DNA from: Paeniglutamicibacter psychrophenolicus
Lineage (GTDB): Bacteria > Actinomycetota > Actinomycetes > Actinomycetales > Micrococcaceae
Reading direction: 5' to 3'
DNA length: 64,000 nt
Assembly: GCF_030812255.1 (NCBI RefSeq)
Contig: NZ_JAUSSH010000002.1
Span: 186,001 to 250,000 of the forward strand
This document shows positions 8,727 to 17,194 of this stretch, piece after piece. The notes below the pieces were generated by a model, which saw only the letters and a list, made by a program, of their open reading frames with translations, had not been told where the DNA came from and made no database searches. The position numbers and the translations under genes were made by a program. Position 1 is the first letter of the stretch, and each line of letters starts with the position of its first letter.

Positions 8727-9605
8727 TCAGGCCCGCTGTGTGGCCAATGCACCGGCGGAGGCCCGGACGGCTTCGCCCAGCGTCGTGGCGGGGCGGCCAA
8801 GCAGCGTGGCCAGGGCATTGCCTTCGACGAGCAGCTCGCCGCGGGCGATGCCGCGGTCGCTGTCGGCCAGGATCCTCGCAAAGTCTCCGGGAACGCCTGC
8901 ACCCACGAGCAGGTGGGAGAAGTCCTCCTCCGGCAGGTCCTGGTAGGTCACCGCCTGGCCCGTGGCCGCGCTGACCTCGCGGGCCAGGTCCTCGAGGCTG
9001 AAGGATTCTTCTCCGCCCAGTTCGTAGACCATTCCCGCCTGGTCGTCAGCCAGCAGGACGGCCGCGGCGGCCTGTGCGAGGTCGGCGCGGGTCGCGCCGT
9101 TGAGCCGGCCCTCGCCCGCGCTGCCGAAGACCGAGCCGTGCTGCAGGAATCCCCCCAGCTGTGCGGTGTAGTTCTCCAAGTACCAGCCGTTGCGCAGCAG
9201 GGCATGGGGCAGACCGGAATTGCGCAGGGCCCGCTCGGTTTCCTGGTGGTCGGCGGCCAGGACCATGGTGGTGGTGTCGGCATTCGGGATGCTGGTGTAG
9301 GCCAGAAGTTGGACGCCTGCATCCTTGGCCGCCTCGATGACATCGAGGTGCTGGGCAACCCGCAGTCCCGGCTCATTGCCCGAGACCAGCAGAGCCTTCT
9401 CGACGCCGGCAAATGCCTCGCGCAGCGAAGCCGGGTCTGAATAATCCATGGAGCGGACCTGGATGCCGAGTCGGGCGAGTTCTGCCAACTTGGCCTGGTT
9501 CCGGCCCCCTGCCACGATCTGTTCCGCAGGCAAACCTCGCTCCAGGAGTGCTTCGACGACGAGGCGGCCGAGCTTGCCGGTGGCCCCGGTGATGAGGATG
9601 GTCAT
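8727..9605 (-). CDS. NAD(P)H-binding quinone oxidoreductase-like protein (QOR2/NmrA type)
   Basis: Atypical SDR of about 292 residues. The N-terminal ILITGATGKLGRLVVEALL is the NADP loop, followed by GRNQAKLAELARLGIQVRSMDYSDPASL. The order and motifs match the E. coli YtfG / NmrA-like NAD(P)H:quinone oxidoreductases. The start at 9605 is supported by AAAGGAAA about 7 nt upstream. It is divergent from an HxlR regulator, the standard arrangement for quinone- or aldehyde-stress reductases controlled by a thiol-sensing HxlR repressor, so it probably detoxifies quinones, which would suit an aromatics degrader. Confidence 0.75.
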   Translation of the reverse strand: MTILITGATGKLGRLVVEALLERGLPAEQIVAGGRNQAKLAELARLGIQVRSMDYSDPASLREAFAGVEKALLVSGNEPGLRVAQHLDVIEAAKDAGVQLLAYTSIPNADTTTMVLAADHQETERALRNSGLPHALLRNGWYLENYTAQLGGFLQHGSVFGSAGEGRLNGATRADLAQAAAAVLLADDQAGMVYELGGEESFSLEDLAREVSAATGQAVTYQDLPEEDFSHLLVGAGVPGDFARILADSDRGIARGELLVEGNALATLLGRPATTLGEAVRASAGALATQRA

Positions 9606-9678
9606 GGCGTTTCCTTTCGGGAAATATTGGCTGTCTTCCATCACAACCATGCACCCGAGAAATTGCTTCCCAAAAGAG

Positions 9679-9700
9679 AGTACGCACTTTAAGGTAAGTT
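9679..9700. promoter_or_regulatory. Candidate HxlR operator between qor and hxlR
   Basis: An A/T-rich imperfect dyad (TACGCACTT ... AAGGTAAGTT) sits just upstream of the HxlR start, in the 101-bp divergent intergenic region. It resembles the TAC...GTA-type sites of QorR/YodB-like HxlR repressors from memory. Confidence 0.4.
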
Positions 9701-9706
9701 GGTGTC

Positions 9707-10123
9707 ATGTCGGCAACCACCAGTCTCCAGCCACCCGCACTACCCGCATCCGTCATGGTCTTGCAGGCGGGGTGTCCGAGCCGGACGGTCCTTGACCACG
9801 TCACCAGCAAATGGGGCGTGCTCATTCTTGTGGCGCTGGCGCGCGGCCCGCAACGCTGGAGCGAGCTGCGCCGCCGCGCCGAGGGCATCAGTGAGAAGAT
9901 GCTGGCCCAGACCCTGAAGACCCTTGAAGGGGATGGATTCGTCCATCGCGACGCCCAGCCGGTGATCCCGCCGCGCGTCGACTACAGCCTCACGGCCCTA
10001 GGCCAGGAATTGGTCCAGCGGCTGCTTCCCCTGGTCACCTGGATCGGTGAGCACGCCGATGGGATCGTCCAGACGCCGTCCACGCGTCCGTCCCGCCCGG
10101 ACAAGGACCCGGGCGCGGCCTGA
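9707..10123 (+). CDS. HxlR-family transcriptional regulator
   Basis: 138 residues. The single winged-helix domain has the HxlR hallmarks: a conserved Cys near the N terminus (QAGCPSRTVLD), KWGVLILVALARGPQRWSELRR, ISEKMLAQTLKTLEGDGFVHR, and YSLTALGQEL. The Cys23-like position is where quinone/diamide-sensing members are modified. It is divergent from the quinone oxidoreductase-like gene and probably represses it. The proline/arginine-rich tail after residue 120 is likely disordered. Confidence 0.85.
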   Translation: MSATTSLQPPALPASVMVLQAGCPSRTVLDHVTSKWGVLILVALARGPQRWSELRRRAEGISEKMLAQTLKTLEGDGFVHRDAQPVIPPRVDYSLTALGQELVQRLLPLVTWIGEHADGIVQTPSTRPSRPDKDPGAA

Positions 10124-10130
10124 AAACACG

Positions 10131-10169
10131 CCGGGCCCCGGACAATTCAACCGAATCGTCGGGGCCCGG
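10131..10169 (-). terminator. Terminator of the pca operon
   Basis: CCGGGCCCCG (10131-10140) is perfectly complementary to CGGGGCCCGG (10160-10169). On the minus strand the hairpin is followed by GTGTTTTC, which fits termination after pcaC. It can also block read-through from the convergent HxlR gene. Confidence 0.7.
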
Positions 10170-10191
10170 GGCCTTGCCTTGAATCAGGTAC

Positions 10192-10599
10192 CTACTTGGC
10201 GTCCTGCGCTTCGTATTCGGCCAGCACTGCCTTGCCGATCTTGAACGCGGTGTTGGCCGCGGGCACCGAGCAGTAGATGGCCGACTGCAGGAAGACTTCC
10301 TTGATTTCGTCGGCGGTCATGCCGTTGCGCAGGGCCGCGTGCACGTGCATTTCCAGCTCTTCCCAGTAGCCGCCGGCGATCAGTGCGGTCAGCGTGATGG
10401 CACTGCGTGTGGTGCGCGGCAGCCCGTCGCGGGTCCAGATGGTGCCCCAGGCGTAGCGGGTGATCATTTCCTGGAACTCGTCGGTGAAGTTGGTCGAGTT
10501 CGCGGTGGCGCGGGCGACGTGCTCGGTGCCCAGGACCTGCTTGCGGACCTCCAGACCGGCGTCGTAGCTGTCGCCGGGGAGGCGCTCGGCGGCGCTCAT
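10192..10599 (-). CDS. pcaC: 4-carboxymuconolactone decarboxylase
   Basis: 135 residues, the full length of stand-alone PcaC and a member of the CMD/AhpD-like fold. It converts 4-carboxymuconolactone to 3-oxoadipate enol-lactone in the protocatechuate branch of the beta-ketoadipate pathway. Family features include EMITRYAWGTIWTRDGLPRTTRSAITLT and ALRNGMTADEIKEVFLQSAIYCSVPAANTAF (shown in parts: RYAWGTIW, GMTADEIKE, YCSVPAAN). Its ATG overlaps the pcaD stop by 4 bp, so translation is coupled. In many actinobacteria the two activities are fused as PcaL; here they are separate in the same order. Confidence 0.92.
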   Translation of the reverse strand: MSAAERLPGDSYDAGLEVRKQVLGTEHVARATANSTNFTDEFQEMITRYAWGTIWTRDGLPRTTRSAITLTALIAGGYWEELEMHVHAALRNGMTADEIKEVFLQSAIYCSVPAANTAFKIGKAVLAEYEAQDAK

Positions 10600-11411
10600 G
10601 CGGTCTTCTCCGCGGTGGCGGAAGCAAAGAACTCCACGAGAAGTACGGAGGTCGCCTCCGGGTCCTCAGCCGGGGCCAGGTGCGCGACGGTGTCGATGGT
10701 GGCCGCCCGGGCGTTCGGGGCGTGCTCGGCGATGAACTGCGCGTCGGCCGGCGGGCAGACCACGTCGTGGGCGCCGGCGATGGCCAGGATCGGATCCTTC
10801 ATGCCCGGCAGTGCCTCGCGCAGGTCGAAGCCGGCCAGGGCGCGGCAGACGTGGGCGTAGGCGAAGCGGTCCGCGTCCTGGAGGTTGTGCAAGAGGTCGG
10901 TGGAGATGACAGGGTTGGCCTCGATGAAGCCCGGGGCGAACCAGCGCTCGGCCGATCCGGTGACGACCACCGGTGTGCCGGCCTTGGCCACGAGTTCGGC
11001 GCGTTCCCTCCAGCCCTCCGGGGTGCCGATCTTCGCAGCGGAGCAGATGACAGACAGCCCGGCAAAGGTGCCGGGGAAGTCGTTGGCCAGCTGCAGCGCG
11101 ATGGCCCCGCCCACGGAAACGCCCGTGTAGAACAGCGGGGTCCCGGGGACAATCACGCCGTCGGTTTCCAGCGCCTCGAGCATCTTGATCACGCCGGAGG
11201 CCAGCTCGGCCATCGAGAAGTCCCCGGTGGAGGGCGCGGATTCGCCGTGGCCGGGCAAGTCCCAGGCCACGAGCTGGAAGCGCTCCCTGAGGTACGGGAC
11301 CGCCGGGCCCCAGAGGGCCAGCGAGCCGGTGCCCAGCGAGGGGCCCAGCACCAGGGTGGGGAGGTCGGCTGCTTGGTGCAGCAGGGACGGGGTCAGTGCG
11401 GGAATGCTCAT
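10596..11411 (-). CDS. pcaD: 3-oxoadipate enol-lactonase
   Basis: Alpha/beta-hydrolase of 271 residues that opens 3-oxoadipate enol-lactone to 3-oxoadipate. Visible are the oxyanion/strand segment WDLPGHGESAP, the nucleophile elbow GVSVGGAIALQ with the catalytic Ser, the Asp in AIAGAHDVVCPP, and the His in VAHLAPAEDPE. The start at 11411 overlaps the pcaB stop by 4 bp (ATGA), and its own stop overlaps pcaC by 4 bp. Position between pcaB and pcaC makes the assignment firm. Confidence 0.9.
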   Translation of the reverse strand: MSIPALTPSLLHQAADLPTLVLGPSLGTGSLALWGPAVPYLRERFQLVAWDLPGHGESAPSTGDFSMAELASGVIKMLEALETDGVIVPGTPLFYTGVSVGGAIALQLANDFPGTFAGLSVICSAAKIGTPEGWRERAELVAKAGTPVVVTGSAERWFAPGFIEANPVISTDLLHNLQDADRFAYAHVCRALAGFDLREALPGMKDPILAIAGAHDVVCPPADAQFIAEHAPNARAATIDTVAHLAPAEDPEATSVLLVEFFASATAEKTA

Positions 11412-12817
11412 GAGTCCTTCCAATTCGTGTAGTCTTCGCGGATGCGGGTGATGAAGTCGGCGGCCGAACCCAGATAGCCGGCCGGGTCCAGCAGATCGTC
11501 CAGGAACAGCTGATTGTCCATGTCCGAGGGCAGAACGCCCTGCAACAGGGTGCGCAGCGGGGTGCCGGTGCGCAGGGATTCTAGGACCAGCTCCTGCACG
11601 GCCGCCTTGCCGCCTGCCACCAGGGGTGCGGCGACGGTGGAGATGCGTTCGGAGACCAGAAGGTCCCCGGACAGGGCCATGTTCCGGGACATGGCCCCGG
11701 GGTGCACCTCCAGGCCCGCGGCCAGGACCGAAGCGTGGTGCGCGGCGCCGCCGGCCAGCCTCAGCAGCTCGCGCAGGGCGGACCACTCGGTGTGCCAGCC
11801 GCCGTCGGGGCGCTCGTCCACGGCCGTGCCGGCCGCGGTGTACAGCGTAGCCAGGTGCGCGGGGGCGGCCAGCGCGGCATTGCGCAGCAGCACCGAGTGC
11901 ACGGGGTTCTGCTTCTGCGGCATGGCCGAGGATCCGCCCTTGCCGGCCTCGCGGGGTTCGGACAGCTCGCCGATTTCGGGGCGGGAGGCGGTGAGCACGT
12001 CGGCGCCGAAGGTGCCGGTTGCCGCGGCCACGGAGGCCAGCGCGGAGCCCAGCGACAGGACCGGCTGGCGCACGGTGTGCCACGGGGCCGCGGGTGCGGC
12101 CAGTCCGAGCTCGGCGGCGAGGTTCGCGGCGAGCTCGGCGGCGCGGGCCGAGAGCTGGTGGTCGGACTTGTAGGGCAGGGCCGCGCCCAGGCGCTGGTGC
12201 AGCGAGGCCAGCGTGCCCACCGCTCCGCCCCACTGCAGTGGCAGCGACGCCGCGGCGGCGTCGAGTTGGCGGCCGGCCGCGGTGAGGGCGGCGAGCCAGT
12301 TGGCGGCACGCAGCCCGAAGACGGTGGGCAGCGCGTGCTGGGTCAGCGAGCGGGCCACGCAGAGGGTGGCGGCGTGCTGGTGGGAGAGGTCCGAAAGCGC
12401 CGCGGCTGCGGCGAGCAGGTCGGTGCGAATGGCCGCGATGGAGCGGGACGCAAGGAGCATCAGCGCGCTGTCGATGATGTCCTGGCTGGTGGCGCCGCGG
12501 TGCAGGGCCAGCGCCGCGGTGGACGGGGCACCTGAGGCGGCGAGCTGTTCGCGCATCATGCCCAGCAGCGGGATCAACGCGTTGGCTCCATCGGGCCCGC
12601 GCTGGGCCAGCGCGCCCAGGTCGTAGAGCTCGACCTTGGCGATGGCGGTGACAGCATCGGCGTCCGCCTGGCTGCAGAGCCCGGCCTCGGCCTGGACCCT
12701 GGCCCAGGCGGCTTCAACGTCGAGCATGCCCTGGGCGAAGGCGGCATCCGAGGCAGTTTCGGCAACTGGTGTTGCCGCCCAGGCGGGGGTCAGCAATCCG
12801 TAATCGACCGGGTACAT
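11408..12817 (-). CDS. pcaB: 3-carboxy-cis,cis-muconate cycloisomerase
   Basis: About 469 residues, fumarase/aspartase superfamily. The superfamily signature appears as GSSAMPQKQNP, preceded by the helical core with HRGATSQDIIDSALML (short form: TSQDIIDSA). Bacterial PcaB lactonises 3-carboxymuconate to 4-carboxymuconolactone. ATG 12817 is preferred: an AAGGAG lies 12 nt before it, whereas that element directly abuts the in-frame ATG at 12829, leaving no spacing. The enzyme follows pcaHG after a 186-nt gap and overlaps pcaD, consistent with one pob-pca operon. Confidence 0.9.
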   Translation of the reverse strand: MYPVDYGLLTPAWAATPVAETASDAAFAQGMLDVEAAWARVQAEAGLCSQADADAVTAIAKVELYDLGALAQRGPDGANALIPLLGMMREQLAASGAPSTAALALHRGATSQDIIDSALMLLASRSIAAIRTDLLAAAAALSDLSHQHAATLCVARSLTQHALPTVFGLRAANWLAALTAAGRQLDAAAASLPLQWGGAVGTLASLHQRLGAALPYKSDHQLSARAAELAANLAAELGLAAPAAPWHTVRQPVLSLGSALASVAAATGTFGADVLTASRPEIGELSEPREAGKGGSSAMPQKQNPVHSVLLRNAALAAPAHLATLYTAAGTAVDERPDGGWHTEWSALRELLRLAGGAAHHASVLAAGLEVHPGAMSRNMALSGDLLVSERISTVAAPLVAGGKAAVQELVLESLRTGTPLRTLLQGVLPSDMDNQLFLDDLLDPAGYLGSAADFITRIREDYTNWKDS

Positions 12818-13003
12818 TCGCTGCTGCATCTCCTTGGGAGGGGGTGGGACAAGGTGGCTTCTGCGGTTCCGGGTAGGCCCGGGAACTCCTGGGGGTGAAC
12901 CCCCAAAGCCCCCGCGGTGCCGGAAGGCGCACTTTCCATCATCCCGGTTCGGGGACGGAACGGCGAGTTCTGCGGCAGGCGGGGGCCAAAAGGTGTGCGC
13001 GTT

Positions 13004-13597
13004 TTACGACTCGCGCGGGTAGGACAGGAACACGGTTTCGCCCTCGCCCTGCAGCGAGATGTCGAAGCGCAGCGAGCCGTCGGCCTCGCGGGTGGCGATC
13101 AGCGTCTTGCGCCCGGCCTCATCCAGCGAGGCCAGCAGCGGATCGTTGGCCAGCGCCGCGGTGTCCTCGGGCAGGTAGATGCGGGTGAACAGGCGGTTGA
13201 GCAGGCCGCGGGCGAAGACCGTGAGCATGATGAACGGTGCCTTGCCCTCCTCGGTGGCCCCGGGGTTCAGCGTGGTGAAGGTGTAGTGCCCGACGTTGTC
13301 CACCGCGGTGCGGCCCCAGCCGGTGAAGGTGTAGCCGTCGCGCACCAGCGAGCCGTCCTTCGAAACCACGTTGCCGTCCTCGTCGGCCTGCCAGATTTCC
13401 AGCAGCGCGTCGGGAATGGGGGTGCCGGCGCCGTCGGTGACCACGCCGTGCAGGCGTACCGCGCCGGGGCGGGCCTGGTTGACCAGCTCGTTGTCCTTGT
13501 CGAAGGGCAGCGCGTAGCCGTAGAACGGGCCGATGGTCTGGCCCGGGGTGGGGGCGAGCTTCAGCGCGGGTGCCTGGGTGTTGGATGCCTGCGTCAT
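13004..13597 (-). CDS. pcaG: Protocatechuate 3,4-dioxygenase alpha subunit
   Basis: 197 residues, intradiol ring-cleavage dioxygenase fold. TPGQTIGPFYGYALPF near the N terminus and GVVTDGAGTPIPDALLEIWQADEDG are characteristic of PcaG, which carries no iron itself but shapes the active site at the alpha-beta interface. It starts one base after the pcaH stop, so the two subunits are translated together and should be made in equal amounts. Confidence 0.93.
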   Translation of the reverse strand: MTQASNTQAPALKLAPTPGQTIGPFYGYALPFDKDNELVNQARPGAVRLHGVVTDGAGTPIPDALLEIWQADEDGNVVSKDGSLVRDGYTFTGWGRTAVDNVGHYTFTTLNPGATEEGKAPFIMLTVFARGLLNRLFTRIYLPEDTAALANDPLLASLDEAGRKTLIATREADGSLRFDISLQGEGETVFLSYPRES

Positions 13598-13598
13598 G

Positions 13599-14432
13599 TT
13601 AGTGATCTCCCTCTTCGTCTTCCATCCAGGTCCGGTTGCTGCCGGTGAGTACGATGTCCCAGTTGTAGCCGGTGGCCCATTCGTGGGACGTGATCGAGTG
13701 GTCGTAGGTGGCGACCAGGCGGTCGCGTGCCTCGGCGTCGGTGATGGCCTGGTAGATCGGGTCGAGGCTGAACAGCGGGTCGCCCGGGAAGTACATCTGG
13801 GTGATCATGCGCTGGGTGAAGTCGGTGCCGAAGAGCGAGAAGTGGATGTGCGCCGGGCGCCAGGCGTTGTGGTGGTTCTTCCACGGGTAGGGCGCCGGCT
13901 TGATGGTGGTGAAGGAGTACTCGCCGTTGGGGCCGGTGATCGCGCGGCCCACGCCGGTGAAGTTCGGGTCGATCGGGGCCGGGTGCTGGTCGCGCTTGTG
14001 GATGTAGCGGCCGGCGGCGTTGGCCTGCCAGATTTCCACGAGCTGGCCGGCGACCGGGCGGCCGTCGCCGTCGAGCACGCGGCCGGCCACGACGATGCGC
14101 TCGCCGATCGGCTCGCCGTTGTGCTGGATGGTCAAATCCGATTCCAGGGCGTGCACGTCGCGCTCGCCGAAGGCGGGGGAGTGCAGCTCGATGGTCTCGG
14201 GATCCGCGTGGTGCAGGCTCTTGGTGGGGTGGCGCAGCAGCGAGGAGCGGTAGGGCGCGAAGTCGATGCGCGGCTGCGTCTCGGCCTTCGCCCCGTCAAC
14301 AACGGACTGGCGGTAGGCGGCGTGGATGTCGGTGATTTCCTTGCTGATGGATTCCTGCGAGTCGGCGGTGGCTGCGGGATCCAGCACGTGCGAATCGGTG
14401 AAGGCTTCGTTCGAGGTCGTTTCGGTGCTCAC
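13599..14432 (-). CDS. pcaH: Protocatechuate 3,4-dioxygenase beta subunit
   Basis: 277 residues. PcaH binds the catalytic ferric ion with two Tyr and two His; these are visible as the Tyr in NAAGRYIHKRD, the Tyr in PAPYPWKNHHNAW, and the two His of RPAHIHFS. It cleaves protocatechuate to 3-carboxy-cis,cis-muconate with O2. GDGRPVAGQLVEIWQANA is the conserved beta-sandwich segment. It lies 58 nt downstream of pobA, which makes its substrate, and directly upstream of pcaG. Confidence 0.93.
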   Translation of the reverse strand: MSTETTSNEAFTDSHVLDPAATADSQESISKEITDIHAAYRQSVVDGAKAETQPRIDFAPYRSSLLRHPTKSLHHADPETIELHSPAFGERDVHALESDLTIQHNGEPIGERIVVAGRVLDGDGRPVAGQLVEIWQANAAGRYIHKRDQHPAPIDPNFTGVGRAITGPNGEYSFTTIKPAPYPWKNHHNAWRPAHIHFSLFGTDFTQRMITQMYFPGDPLFSLDPIYQAITDAEARDRLVATYDHSITSHEWATGYNWDIVLTGSNRTWMEDEEGDH

Positions 14433-14490
14433 TGCGTGCTCCTTTCGGTGGGGGCGTGCGGGTGTGGTGGAGAAAAGGCGGGGGTGAAGG

Positions 14491-15681
14491 CTAGGAGTGC
14501 GGCCAGCCGGTGTAGGACTCGGCCAGGTATTGCTGCCCGTAGCGCGAGGAGGTCACGGTGTCGAGCTCGCCCAGGGCGCGCTTGGCCATGAACGGGTCCG
14601 CGTCCACCGGGGTGTGCAGCATCGAGGTCATCCAGTAGGAGAAGTTCTGCGCCTTCCACACGCGCTTCAGCGCCAGGTCGGAATAGCCGTGCAGCAGCGT
14701 GTCGTTCCGGGTGGCGTAGAAGGAATCCAGCGCCTCGAAGAGCACCTTGACGTCTGCGAAGGCCAGGTTCAGGCCCTTGGCGCCGGTGGGCGGGACGGTG
14801 TGCCCGGCGTCCCCGATCAGGAACATCCGGCCGTGGGAAAGCGGTTCGCGCACGAAGGAGCGGAACTTCAGCACCGTCTTGTCGAAGATGTTTCCGGTCT
14901 TCAGCGTGAACCCGTCCGGCCCGTCGACGCGGCGCTGCAGCTCGGACCAGATGCGGTCCTCGCTCCAGGTGTTTACGTCCTCGTTGGGGTCGCACTGGAA
15001 GTACATGCGCTGGACGGTTTCGCTTCGCTGGGAGATCAGCGCGAAGCCGTGCGGGGAGTTGGCGTAGATGAGCTCGGGTGCGGACTTGGGGGCCTCGGTG
15101 AGGATGCCGAACCAGGCGAAGGGGTACTCGATCTTGAAATCCTGGGTTCCGGGGACTGCGCGGCGGCAGAAGCTGCGCGAGCCGTCGGCGCCGACCAGGA
15201 TGTCGCAGTGCACCTCGAAGGCGTTGCCCTCGGCATCGGTGAAGTGGAACTTCGGGGTCTCGGTTTCCAGGTCGAAGACCGCGGTGACCTCGGCGGAGTA
15301 GCGCACGTCCCCTCCGTCGCGCGCCCGGGCCGCGGCGAGGTCGACGAAGACCTCGTTCTGCGCGTACAGCGTGACGGTGGCGTCGACCAGGTCGGTGAAA
15401 TCCAGCGGGTGGGATTCGCCGTTGAAGCGAAGGTCGATCCCCGCGTGCTCGTCCCCGTGCGTGAGCACCCGGCCCTCGACCCCGGTGTCGGTGAGCATCT
15501 TGACCGAGCCCGCCTCGAGGATGCCGGCGCGGTGGGTGTTGCGGATGGTCTCGTGGTCGCGGGATTCCACGACGAGGTTCTCGATGCCGGTCTTGGCCAA
15601 TAGGTGCGAGAGCATCAGGCCGGCGGGGCCACCGCCGACGATGCCGACCTGGGTCTTGAGGATGGTGCGCTCTGTGGCCAT
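14491..15681 (-). CDS. pobA: 4-hydroxybenzoate 3-monooxygenase
   Basis: 396-residue class A flavoprotein hydroxylase that turns 4-hydroxybenzoate into protocatechuate with NAD(P)H and O2. The FAD loop GIVGGGPAGLMLSHLL is at the N terminus, the DG motif lies around LVGADGSRSFCR, and GDAGHTVPPTGAKGLNLAFAD is the flavin-ribityl motif specific to this family. The start at 15681 (MATERTIL) fits homologues; a longer open frame upstream has no homology. It heads the pca operon and also receives 4-hydroxybenzoate formed by the p-coumarate genes 4 kb away. Confidence 0.93.
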   Translation of the reverse strand: MATERTILKTQVGIVGGGPAGLMLSHLLAKTGIENLVVESRDHETIRNTHRAGILEAGSVKMLTDTGVEGRVLTHGDEHAGIDLRFNGESHPLDFTDLVDATVTLYAQNEVFVDLAAARARDGGDVRYSAEVTAVFDLETETPKFHFTDAEGNAFEVHCDILVGADGSRSFCRRAVPGTQDFKIEYPFAWFGILTEAPKSAPELIYANSPHGFALISQRSETVQRMYFQCDPNEDVNTWSEDRIWSELQRRVDGPDGFTLKTGNIFDKTVLKFRSFVREPLSHGRMFLIGDAGHTVPPTGAKGLNLAFADVKVLFEALDSFYATRNDTLLHGYSDLALKRVWKAQNFSYWMTSMLHTPVDADPFMAKRALGELDTVTSSRYGQQYLAESYTGWPHS

Positions 15682-16147
15682 GGGGCGATTGAGTCCTTTG
15701 GTGCGTCGGTGGCGGTTCCCCCTGCCGGCGGCCGTGCGTCGTCGCGCGGGAAACCTGGGGAAGCCGAATGAATGTGATCCGTCTGCAAACAGTCTGTGGG
15801 CGCCGGCACACAAAGCACATGCCACATCTCATTGAATGAGAATGTATTTTCTGGTGATTCATGGAGATGCTGAACGTAGGCGGGAATGACTCTACGGTGC
15901 CGCCCTGCTCCAGAGCGGCGTCAAGGAATCCTGGGTGGCTTTGCGTACATGAGCGAGTGCTCCAGATTTGAACGGCTTGCCACTGATATTCGATGGAATT
16001 CTGCTAGGCTCGTTGCATCATGATCAGCCCGCTCGCCTCACGGCTCGGGCTGATTTTCCTTAACAAGGAAGTCCATGCCTACGGGTTCCTGCGGGCTGCG
16101 TGTCACATTGGCAATCGTAACGGCGCGGGACGGGGCAGCGTCCGGTT
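15682..16147. promoter_or_regulatory. pobA/pca promoter region with a palindrome
   Basis: This 466-bp region separates pobA from the mod operon. TCTCATT-g-AATGAGA (15827-15841) is a perfect 15-bp palindrome about 145 bp before pobA, a candidate operator for an IclR- or MarR-type pca regulator not encoded nearby. At 16023-16054 a 9-bp stem (ATCAGCCCG / CGGGCTGAT) followed by TTTCCTT on the plus strand looks like a terminator, although no plus-strand gene precedes it. No convincing gene is seen between. Confidence 0.5.
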
Positions 16148-17194
16148 TCAGGTGGAATAGATCGTGACGGCGGTGGCCTTGAGCACGAAGAAGGCCCGCA
16201 TTCCGGGCGCCAGCCCGAGGTCGGCCAGCGCCGCCGGGGTGATGTCCGCGGCCAGGTCGCCGGCCCGCACCCGGATCGCATCCCCGTGGGGTTCCAGATC
16301 GGTGATGGTGGCGCGAAGCATGTTCCGCGGGCTGCCGTGCGGCGGATCCAGGTACACCGAGACCGCCGAGGGGTGGAAGGCCGCCGCCGCCGGGACGCCC
16401 GGCGACACCGTCCCCTCGGGGGTTCCGGAGACCAGTCCGTAGCGGGTGTCGATCCCCTCGGTGCGGGCCGTGCCGGTGAGCAGGTTCAGCCCGGAGAGCC
16501 CGGCGGCAAAGCGGGAACGCGGCCTGTTGAGCACCTCACGGGTGGCCCCGGCCTCGGTGATGCGCCCATCCTCCATGACGATGACCCTTTCGGCGAGCAT
16601 CAGGGCATCGAGCACGTCGTGGGTGATGATGATGGCGCTGCGGCCTGCCAGCACGTGCTTCAGCAGCCGGCGCATCAGGGGCGCGGCATGGATGTCCAGC
16701 GCGGCCATGGGCTCATCGAGCAGCAACAGGTCCGGACCGGCAGCCAGCGCCCGGGCCACGGCGACCCGCTGCGCCTGGCCCCCGGACAGCTCGCCGGGGC
16801 GCCGGGATTCCAGCGCCCCGGTGTCGGTGGAGGCGAGCCATTGGCGCGCCACGCTTCTGGCCTCGGCCGCGGGGGTGCCGGTGCTGCGCGGGCCGAAGGC
16901 CACGTTCTCCAGCACACTCAGGTGCGGAAAGAGCAGGGGCTCCTGCGCCAGCAGCGCGGTGCCCCGGTCGTGCGGCGCCACCCAGGTGGACCGGCTGGAA
17001 GCGAGGTCAAAGAGGGTGCGCTCGCCGATCGTCGCGCTGCCCGAGTCCGGGCGCAGCAGCCCGGCAATGATGGACAGCAACGTGGATTTGCCCGCCCCGT
17101 TGGGGCCCAGCACCGCCAGGGTCTCACCAGGGGCCAGCTCCAGGGCAACCTCGAAGTTCCGGGATTTCAGCGCGGCCTCGAACCGGAGCCCCAC
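16148..17194 (-). CDS. modC: Molybdate ABC transporter ATP-binding protein
   Basis: 348 residues: ABC ATPase domain (1 to about 230) plus a C-terminal TOBE-like domain (about 270-345). Walker A is GPNGAGKST, the signature is LSGGQAQR, and Walker B is LLLLDEPMAALD. The C-terminal [28 protein letters not shown] is the oxyanion-binding TOBE module expected in ModC. The GTG start at 17194 immediately follows the modB stop. It powers molybdate import; molybdenum enzymes themselves are not in the window. Confidence 0.88.
   Translation of the reverse strand: MGLRFEAALKSRNFEVALELAPGETLAVLGPNGAGKSTLLSIIAGLLRPDSGSATIGERTLFDLASSRSTWVAPHDRGTALLAQEPLLFPHLSVLENVAFGPRSTGTPAAEARSVARQWLASTDTGALESRRPGELSGGQAQRVAVARALAAGPDLLLLDEPMAALDIHAAPLMRRLLKHVLAGRSAIIITHDVLDALMLAERVIVMEDGRITEAGATREVLNRPRSRFAAGLSGLNLLTGTARTEGIDTRYGLVSGTPEGTVSPGVPAAAAFHPSAVSVYLDPPHGSPRNMLRATITDLEPHGDAIRVRAGDLAADITPAALADLGLAPGMRAFFVLKATAVTIYST

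Noticed and set aside
15880-16060. A tRNA or molybdenum-cofactor riboswitch before the mod region
   Set aside because: No cloverleaf or T-loop can be drawn, and the mod operon is transcribed from the other end; only an isolated hairpin remains.
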